From UBA668 sp963720695 (GTDB lineage Bacteria; Actinomycetota; Acidimicrobiia; Acidimicrobiales; Ilumatobacteraceae): 64,000 nucleotides of DNA. The DNA lies in NCBI GenBank assembly GCA_963720695.1, contig CAVRGG010000001.1:1054001-1118000 (forward strand). Direction: 5' to 3'. The notes beneath the pieces were generated by a model, which did not search any database, had not been told where the DNA came from, and saw nothing but the letters and a program-made list of their open reading frames with translations. Position numbers and translations under genes: made by a program. Positions 58,101-64,000 of the stretch are shown here, in pieces; position 1 is the stretch's first letter; every line of letters begins with the position of its first letter.

Positions 58101-58476
58101 ACCGCTCTCACCAGCGCGACTCCTCGACTCGCGACCCGGGCAACCCGTGCCGCCCGACGACGGGATCGACACCCGACGCGCCGCGGGGTCCACGACCCAG
58201 CTGCAGGTGACCGGCCGCGGCGGGGTCTCCGGATCTGCCAAGTCGATCATCCTGAACGTGAGCGCCGTCGCTCCGTCGTCCAACGGCTTCGTCACGGCGT
58301 GGCCGTGCGACCAGGCCCGCCCGACGACGTCCAGCCTCAACTACGCCGCGGGCGTGACGCGGTCCAACCTGGTGATCGTCAAGGTCCCCACGAGCGGGCC
58401 CAGCTCCGGCAAGGTCTGCCTGTACACCTCCGGACAGACCGACCTCGTCGCCGATGTCCTCGGACAGATCACCTGA
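55126..58476 (+). CDS. secreted beta-helix protein with three C-terminal repeats
   Basis: 1,116 residues. Signal peptide at 1-35 (MTRLRRLLTT, ending VAHAAGA). The N-terminal 330 residues are unrecognised and Ser/Thr-rich. Residues 335-718 form a right-handed parallel beta-helix (LKGLTLTGAT, LDHVTLKNNTA) ending in the choice-of-anchor-Q type segment DQRGVSGP to CDIGAYELE. Three repeats of about 130 residues start near 722, 863 and 991 with SPxRLLETR. Each has LNVTxxGASANGFLxVYPCG and ends VVDVNGYMP or similar. ATG 55126 follows GGAGG at a good distance. Probably a surface or exported adhesin-like protein. Confidence 0.82.
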   Translation: MTRLRRLLTTLTMSFALLTGSLVSVSEPPVAHAAGAALYAGSNAYSTIANCESIVFGSPSPEYGIGTYAGFYADPETGQPGVNQTFYTEVHVAGLGNSCGGQRFSLEIALPAGVTLAVTGAAPVLCFAGSTPLSAAECAQTLQPSPFHAGALWMPSSDAAHAYSWPMPQGKTWTFRFPVKSTTIQTNATFTALVHALDGWDNPLLQPTAGLFVFNGATSSVLYPSPSTVFTNVANSAAFTTKSSAYIYKPSAQTGTGYFDISTSPTFSTILFTDSGPIPAGLQALLFWTDWVPAPMTSSFVVQPNTTYYFRVRYVPSGGGTITGATQSFTTPSNGNNVVGNGTAASCTPGAIAAAFNQYTQRVEFDCGAIPVTIALPDSYVTGGPLEIDGKGKVTLVAQPGHPMFTHDGGHMTLKGLTLTGATATGYCGGALQVSTGSVTLDHVTLKNNTAANGAGVCAYPGTSVDIYDSAIKGNTATDYGGGVWNDGTMALMRTEVSGNHSTSVNGGAGIVNDGIIDFRFGLIAENVSNVGGSTGGGIWNWSQGDMTLYTSTVSGNSAGTGAGVLNAGTAWIASVTIAANTATSAGAGGGLQSTNSIQLSNTLMAGNSPANCASSAGQRVFTSYGHNIDSGTSCGLGAVGDMAGVDPMIRPLTANGGGTRTHALRAASPAVDSGDSTYCSFYDQRGVSGPSIDILTRAIDGNNDGIAQCDIGAYELEQAPVFVGISPARLLETRPATGSTDPTTGLSSNALVTVDGESQNLGMLPANGVVQLRVTGRAGIPGDAIAVSLNVTATGASANGFLRVYPCGQAQPTASTLNYAAGSTVANGVVAGVGVDGKVCISTKSATNVVVDVNGYMPAASKYLTLSPFRMMETRPGQVTDDGIAQGTGPLTPGVARQLQVAGRGGVPAGATAVMLNVTVAGASANGFLTVYPCGSPTPPTANLNVSAGATVANAVFVAVPAGGLVCFVSNRAFDVIVDVVGAVPPGTTLTPLSPARLLDSRPGQPVPPDDGIDTRRAAGSTTQLQVTGRGGVSGSAKSIILNVSAVAPSSNGFVTAWPCDQARPTTSSLNYAAGVTRSNLVIVKVPTSGPSSGKVCLYTSGQTDLVADVLGQIT

Positions 58477-58928
58477 GGACCCACCGCCTCGGCCAGTCGA
58501 CCGCTCTGGTGATCCCGACTCGAGGGGTCACCAGCGGGTTCGTGGGCGGAGGCGTCCCGTCGTCGAACAACAGCGCCGGCGAGCCGTTGAACGTGCGGTC
58601 GATGCCGAGCACTCGCGTCAGCCGACCCGGTCCGCGAGTGAGCCGGGCGTCGACCGAGGGCACGGTGACGGCTCGAACGAGCACGGCCTGGCCGTCGCCC
58701 TCCTCGCCGGTCACCAGGTTCAGGCAATGGTGGATGCCGTAGATCAGGTACACGTACCACCGACCGGCGGGGCCGAACATCACCTCGTTGCGCGCCGTCC
58801 GCCCGCGGAACGTGTGGCTCGCGGGATCGTCGGCGGTGTACGCCTCGACCTCGGTGATCCGCGCGTGGACACCGTGGATCAAGGCCAGCTTGTTGAGCAG
58901 CTCGGGCGCCACGATCGTGGCATCGCGG

Positions 58929-58957
<29 letters not shown>
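58469..58957 (-). CDS. mpg: 3-methyladenine DNA glycosylase (AAG/MPG family)
   Basis: About 162 residues, somewhat short for the family (about 190-200). RITEVEAYTADDPASHTFRG carries the catalytic Glu. Then NEVMFGPAGRWYVYLIYGIH and LTRGPGRLTRVLGID follow, and the end is PRVGITRAVDWPRR. Excises alkylated bases. GTG 58957 gives MQRLPAAFSSRD, matching the family start; it overlaps the argH end by 29 bases. In M. tuberculosis mpg (Rv1688) sits beside tyrS in the same block. The stop overlaps the convergent gene by eight bases. Confidence 0.85.
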
Positions 58958-60348
<1,391 letters not shown>

Positions 60349-60352
<4 letters not shown>

Positions 60353-60816
60353 GCGAGCCCCGCCAGTTCGCGGAGGTGATCGCTCAGCGCTGGGCCACCG
60401 GCGAAGTCCTCGGCGACGCACAGCAGCGTGTCGTCACCGGCGACGGTGCCGAGAAGGCCCGACATGCCGCTCCGGTCGAGTGCCGAGGCGACGACATGGG
60501 CACACCCGGGGGGCGTGCGCAGGACGACGAGGTTGCCGCTGCAGCGGACCTCTGCGACCCACTCGCCCATCACACGCCGCAGCTGATCCTCGGGCGCGAT
60601 CCGGGCAGGTTCGTACTCGGGGATCGCGTAGACGGTGTCGCCACCGGGGACACGTACCTTGACGGCGCCCAGGTCCTCGAGATCGCGCGACACCGTTGCC
60701 TGGGTGGCCGCGATTCCGTCATCGGCGAGCAGGTCGACGAGTTGCGGTTGGTTCGTGACCGCATGCTTGGTGATCAGCTTGGCGATGGCCTGCTGGCGTT
60801 GCACTTTGGACGACAT
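60349..60816 (-). CDS. argR: arginine repressor
   Basis: 155 residues. N-terminal winged helix (RQQAIAKLITKHAVTNQPQL, then QATVSRDLEDLGAVKVR). The C-terminal hexamerisation and arginine-binding domain has LGTVAGDDTLLC near 130 with the GDD arginine contact. Represses the arg operon in which it lies. Two bases after argF; its operator is probably upstream of argC, outside the window. Confidence 0.92.
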
Positions 60817-60818
60817 GT

Positions 60819-61715
60819 TCAGCGCGCTCCCATGAGGAATGCCAGCGCGCCGCGGGCGGCGTGGAGGCGATTGTGTGCCTGGGCGATGACGTGGCTCTGC
60901 GGTCCGTCGATGACCTCGGCGGTGACCTCGAGTCCCCGGTAGGCGGGAAGGCAGTGGTAGAAACCGGCACCCGCAGCCGCCCCGGCCAACAGTGCACTGT
61001 CGACCCTGAACGACTCGAACGCCTGCTGGCGCTCTGCCTTCTGCGACTCCTGGCCCATCGACGTCCAGGTATCGGTGTGGACGGCGATCGCGCCCTCGAC
61101 CGCAGTCGCCGCGCGATGGGTCTGGGTGACATGCCCCTCGCCGAGCAGGTTCAGCCGCTCCAGTTCGTCATCTCCGGCCGAATACCCGACCGGACAGGCC
61201 AGAGCCACATGGGCGCCGAGCGTCACACATGCCTCGGCCAACGATCGGGACACGTTGTTGTAGTCACCGACGTACGCCACGGTGTGCCCGGCGAGCGGAC
61301 CGTGCACCTGCTGCATCGTGAGCACGTCTGCAAGGCCCTGCAGTGGGTGCGAACGGTCGCTGAGCATGTTGACGACGGGGACGCTGCTCACGGCCGCCAT
61401 GCGCTCGACGACAGCGTGCTGGAACACCCTCGCCGCGAGGAGGCCGTGATACCCGGCCATCACCCGCGTGACGTCCTCGACGGGCTCGCGCACGTCGAAT
61501 CCGACTTCGTCGCCGCGGGTGTACACCGGGTGGCCACCGAGTTGCACCACCGCCATCTCCATCGAGTGGCGGGTTCGGTTGGACGGTTTCTCGAAGATCA
61601 GTGCGACGCCCTTGCCGGCGAGCACCCGCGGGAGATCCGGTCGCTGCGCGAGGTCGAGCACCACCGGCAACTCGTCGGCGGACAGATCGGTGATGTCGAG
61701 GAGGTGCCGAATCAC
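60819..61715 (-). CDS. argF: ornithine carbamoyltransferase
   Basis: 298 residues. The carbamoyl-phosphate loop is FEKPSNRTRHSMEMAV near 40, with Asn where most family members have Thr (S-T-R-T-R). HPLQGLADVLTMQ near 127 is conserved. TDTWTSMGQESQ near 219 is the ornithine-binding SMG, and HCLPAYRG near 257 the catalytic Cys region. Makes citrulline. Overlaps argD by ATGA. Confidence 0.93.
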   Translation of the reverse strand: MIRHLLDITDLSADELPVVLDLAQRPDLPRVLAGKGVALIFEKPSNRTRHSMEMAVVQLGGHPVYTRGDEVGFDVREPVEDVTRVMAGYHGLLAARVFQHAVVERMAAVSSVPVVNMLSDRSHPLQGLADVLTMQQVHGPLAGHTVAYVGDYNNVSRSLAEACVTLGAHVALACPVGYSAGDDELERLNLLGEGHVTQTHRAATAVEGAIAVHTDTWTSMGQESQKAERQQAFESFRVDSALLAGAAAGAGFYHCLPAYRGLEVTAEVIDGPQSHVIAQAHNRLHAARGALAFLMGAR

Positions 61716-62911
61716 GACACGAATCCTTCGAGCACCTCGCCGAGGATGGAGACGGCCTCGCGGATCTCGTCCGACGACACGGTGAGCGGCGGCGCCAACC
61801 GCAGGGCGGATCCGCTGACGGCATTGGTGATCAACCCGCGGTCGAGTGCGGCGAGGTACACGGACTTCGCGTCGATGCCGGGGGTGAGCTCGGCGGCAAG
61901 CAGCAGTCCGGCGCCGCGAACCTCCACGACACCGGAGAGGCGTTGGAGCAACGAGGTCAGCTCGGCGCCACGCTCTCGGGCGAGACGAGGCGCGTCGATC
62001 CGGCGCATCTCGTCGATGACCGCGCTGACCGCGGCGGTCGCGATGGCGGTGCCGCTGTAGGTGCTGCCGTGGTCTCCCGGTTGGAACAACGCGGCGACCT
62101 CACGGCGGGCCCAGACGGCACCGACCGGAACGCCGTTGCCCATCGCCTTGGCCATGGTGACGACGTCGGGGACGACACCGGCATGTTGGAAGCCGAACCA
62201 CATCCCGGTGCGGGCGAACCCGGTCTGGACCTCGTCGAGCATCAGCAGCAGACCCCGCTCGTCGCACAGCGCTCGCACGGCCCGCAGGTAGGCGGGATCG
62301 GCCGGAACGACACCGCCCTCCCCCTGGACGGGTTCGAGCAACACCGCGGCCACGGTCGGATCGATGGCGGAACCGAGGGCGTCGATGTCGTTGAACGGCA
62401 CGTGCCGGAAACCATCGGGCATCGGGTGGAACGGTTCGTGCTTGGCCGGTTGTCCTGTGGCGGCGAGCGCAGCGAGCGTGCGGCCATGGAAGCTGCCGTA
62501 CGCGCTCACGACGACGTGACGGCCGCGGCCGCCGAACTTGCGAGCCAGCTTGAGTGCCGCCTCGTTGGCCTCGGCGCCGCTGTTGCAGAAGAAGACCTGG
62601 CCGGCCTCCCCGGTCGCCTCGGCGAGCAGGCCGTTGAGCTTCACCGCGGCGGCGGTGGCCACGGGGTTCGCGAAGAAGTTGCTGACGTGGAGCAACGTGC
62701 TGGCCTGGTCGCAGAGGGCTCGGGCGATGGCGGGGTTGGAGTGGCCCAGCGACGTGACCGCAATGCCCGACAGGAAGTCGAGATAGCGGCGCCCGTCGGT
62801 GTCCCACAGCTCCGTGCCCAGCCCGCGATCGAACATCTTCTGCGGAGCGCCGAACACCGGCATGAACGGGCAGTGGTCCTGCCCTTCCGTGGCGAACGCG
62901 TGCGAGCTCAT
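61712..62911 (-). CDS. argD: acetylornithine aminotransferase
   Basis: 399 residues, class III PLP enzyme. LDFLSGIAVTSLGHSNP near 45, FCNSGAEANEAALKLARK near 108, LMLDEVQTGFARTG near 222 and the PLP Lys in TMAKAMGNGVPVG near 252. Converts N-acetylglutamate semialdehyde to N-acetylornithine. Four-base overlaps on both sides. Confidence 0.93.
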   Translation of the reverse strand: MSSHAFATEGQDHCPFMPVFGAPQKMFDRGLGTELWDTDGRRYLDFLSGIAVTSLGHSNPAIARALCDQASTLLHVSNFFANPVATAAAVKLNGLLAEATGEAGQVFFCNSGAEANEAALKLARKFGGRGRHVVVSAYGSFHGRTLAALAATGQPAKHEPFHPMPDGFRHVPFNDIDALGSAIDPTVAAVLLEPVQGEGGVVPADPAYLRAVRALCDERGLLLMLDEVQTGFARTGMWFGFQHAGVVPDVVTMAKAMGNGVPVGAVWARREVAALFQPGDHGSTYSGTAIATAAVSAVIDEMRRIDAPRLARERGAELTSLLQRLSGVVEVRGAGLLLAAELTPGIDAKSVYLAALDRGLITNAVSGSALRLAPPLTVSSDEIREAVSILGEVLEGFVS

Positions 62912-63768
62912 CTGACCATCGTTCCGATCCCCTCATCGGTGAACACTTCGAGCAGCAGCACATGAGGGATGCGGCCGTCGAGGATGTGGGCGCGGCGGAC
63001 TCCGTTGCGCACCGCGTGGATGCAGCTCTCGACCTTCGGGATCATGCCGCCGGCGATGGTGCCGTCGGCGACGAGGGCGTCGAGCTCGTCCGGTGTGGTC
63101 TGCCGGATGAGGCTCGACGGGTCGTCGACCACGTGGCGCAGACCTTCGATGTCGGTCAGGTACACGAGCTTCTCCGCGCCGAGAGCTTCGGCGATGGCGC
63201 CCGCGACGGTGTCGGCGTTGATGTTGTAGGCCTGCCCGGCGGCGTCGGTGCCGATCGTGGCGACCACGGGCACGAACTCGTCGTCGAGCAGCGCGCGCAG
63301 GATGGTCGGGTTGATCGATTCGACGTCACCGACGAACCCGAGCGCCGGGTCACGCGACACGGCGCGGATCAGTCCGGCGTCCTCGCCGCTGACACCGACG
63401 GCCAGACTGCCGTGCACGTTGATCGCCGCGACCAACTGCGGGTTCACCTGACCGATGAGCACCATGCGGACGATGTCGACGGTCTCGGCGTCGGTGACCC
63501 GCAGACCGTCGCGGAACTCGGTGACCTTGCCCAGCCGCTGCATCAGGTCGCTGATCTGGGGCCCGCCGCCGTGCACGACCACGGGACGCATGCCCACCTG
63601 GCGCATCAGCACGATGTCCTCCGCGAAGAGGGCAAGGGCGTCGTCGTCGCTGGCACCGGCCAGTGCGTTGCCGCCGTACTTGACGACGACGACCTGATCC
63701 GCGAACCGGCGGATGTAGGGCAGGGCCTCGACGAGCACCGCCGCCTTGTCGCTCGGCGACGCGCTCAC
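62908..63768 (-). CDS. argB: acetylglutamate kinase
   Basis: 286 residues. VVVKYGGNALAGASDDDA near 27, VVHGGGPQISDLMQRLGK near 63, GQVNPQLVAAINVHG near 108 and KLVYLTDIEGLRHVVDD near 199 are all expected. The N-terminal helix extension typical of arginine-sensitive hexameric enzymes is present. The GTG overlaps the argC stop. No argJ lies between argC and argB. Confidence 0.94.
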   Translation of the reverse strand: MSASPSDKAAVLVEALPYIRRFADQVVVVKYGGNALAGASDDDALALFAEDIVLMRQVGMRPVVVHGGGPQISDLMQRLGKVTEFRDGLRVTDAETVDIVRMVLIGQVNPQLVAAINVHGSLAVGVSGEDAGLIRAVSRDPALGFVGDVESINPTILRALLDDEFVPVVATIGTDAAGQAYNINADTVAGAIAEALGAEKLVYLTDIEGLRHVVDDPSSLIRQTTPDELDALVADGTIAGGMIPKVESCIHAVRNGVRRAHILDGRIPHVLLLEVFTDEGIGTMVR

Positions 63769-64000
63769 GGGAACATCCCCACGCGCGTGAGGCCGGCGGC
63801 CTCGGGGAGTCCGAGGGCGACGTTGGCGGCCTGGATGGCACCGCCGGACGCTCCCTTGGCGAGGTTGTCGATGGCGCAGATCGCGACGACGGTGCCGGTG
63901 CGTTCGTCGAAGCGTGCGGTGAGGTGCGCAGCGTTGCTGCCCAGCGTGGCCTTCGTGCTCGGCGACGCCTCGCCGACCACGACGAACGGCTCGTCCGCGT
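63765..64000 (-). CDS. argC: N-acetyl-gamma-glutamyl-phosphate reductase, 3' part only
   Basis: The last 78 residues are inside the window; the frame is open to the edge. TKATLGSNAAHL, VAICAIDNLAKGASGGAIQA and ANVALGLPEAAGLTRVGMFP are the normal ArgC C-terminus. The stop overlaps argB by GTGA. Confidence 0.88.
   Translation of the reverse strand, partial: ADEPFVVVGEASPSTKATLGSNAAHLTARFDERTGTVVAICAIDNLAKGASGGAIQAANVALGLPEAAGLTRVGMFP

Overview
The window is high-GC DNA from an actinobacterium. The 16S/23S genes, the M. tuberculosis-like order of housekeeping genes and the GTG-rich starts suggest the class Acidimicrobiia (Ilumatobacter-like). That placement is from recall and was not searched. 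I find 53 protein genes, two cut by the window edges, and one 16S-23S-5S rRNA operon on the minus strand. I see no CRISPR array, insertion sequence, prophage or tRNA gene.

1-24 kb is an envelope polysaccharide region. It starts with the C-terminal part of a giant AftD-like arabinofuranosyltransferase. Then come several polytopic GT-C glycosyltransferases, GT2 enzymes of the polyprenyl-phosphate-sugar type, an acyltransferase, a methyltransferase, a GT4 enzyme, and a small-protein/GMC-oxidoreductase/two-epimerase island. At 19.6-24.1 kb a minus-strand set (HAD phosphatase, UbiA prenyltransferase, methyltransferase, dprE1, dprE2) matches the pathway that makes decaprenylphosphoryl-arabinose in mycobacteria. 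These genes would supply the arabinose donor and the nearby GT-C enzymes would use it outside the membrane.

24-45.7 kb is mostly minus-strand housekeeping: aroA, tyrA, rluB, scpB, scpA; then HD protein, xerD, Nudix, pyrG; then recN, NAD kinase, tlyA, phasin-like protein and HAD phosphatase. Plus-strand insertions are a secreted SGNH-like protein, trpS, a GT39 protein, a PAP2 protein, a DUF1015 protein and fba. 45.8-58.5 kb holds a TPR protein, the rRNA operon, tyrS, a DUF2332 protein and a 1,116-residue secreted beta-helix protein. 58.5-64 kb is mpg-argH-argR-argF-argD-argB-argC (partial). The housekeeping order closely follows the M. tuberculosis Rv1652-Rv1711 block, but the rRNA operon sits inside it.

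Two features affect how the annotation should be read. First, at least ten single- or double-base indels break eight otherwise well-conserved genes, including pyrG, fba, argH and xerD, so most are probably sequence errors. I give each such gene as one span. Second, many start codons lie 5-9 bases after a TANNNT hexamer, which points to widespread leaderless transcription.
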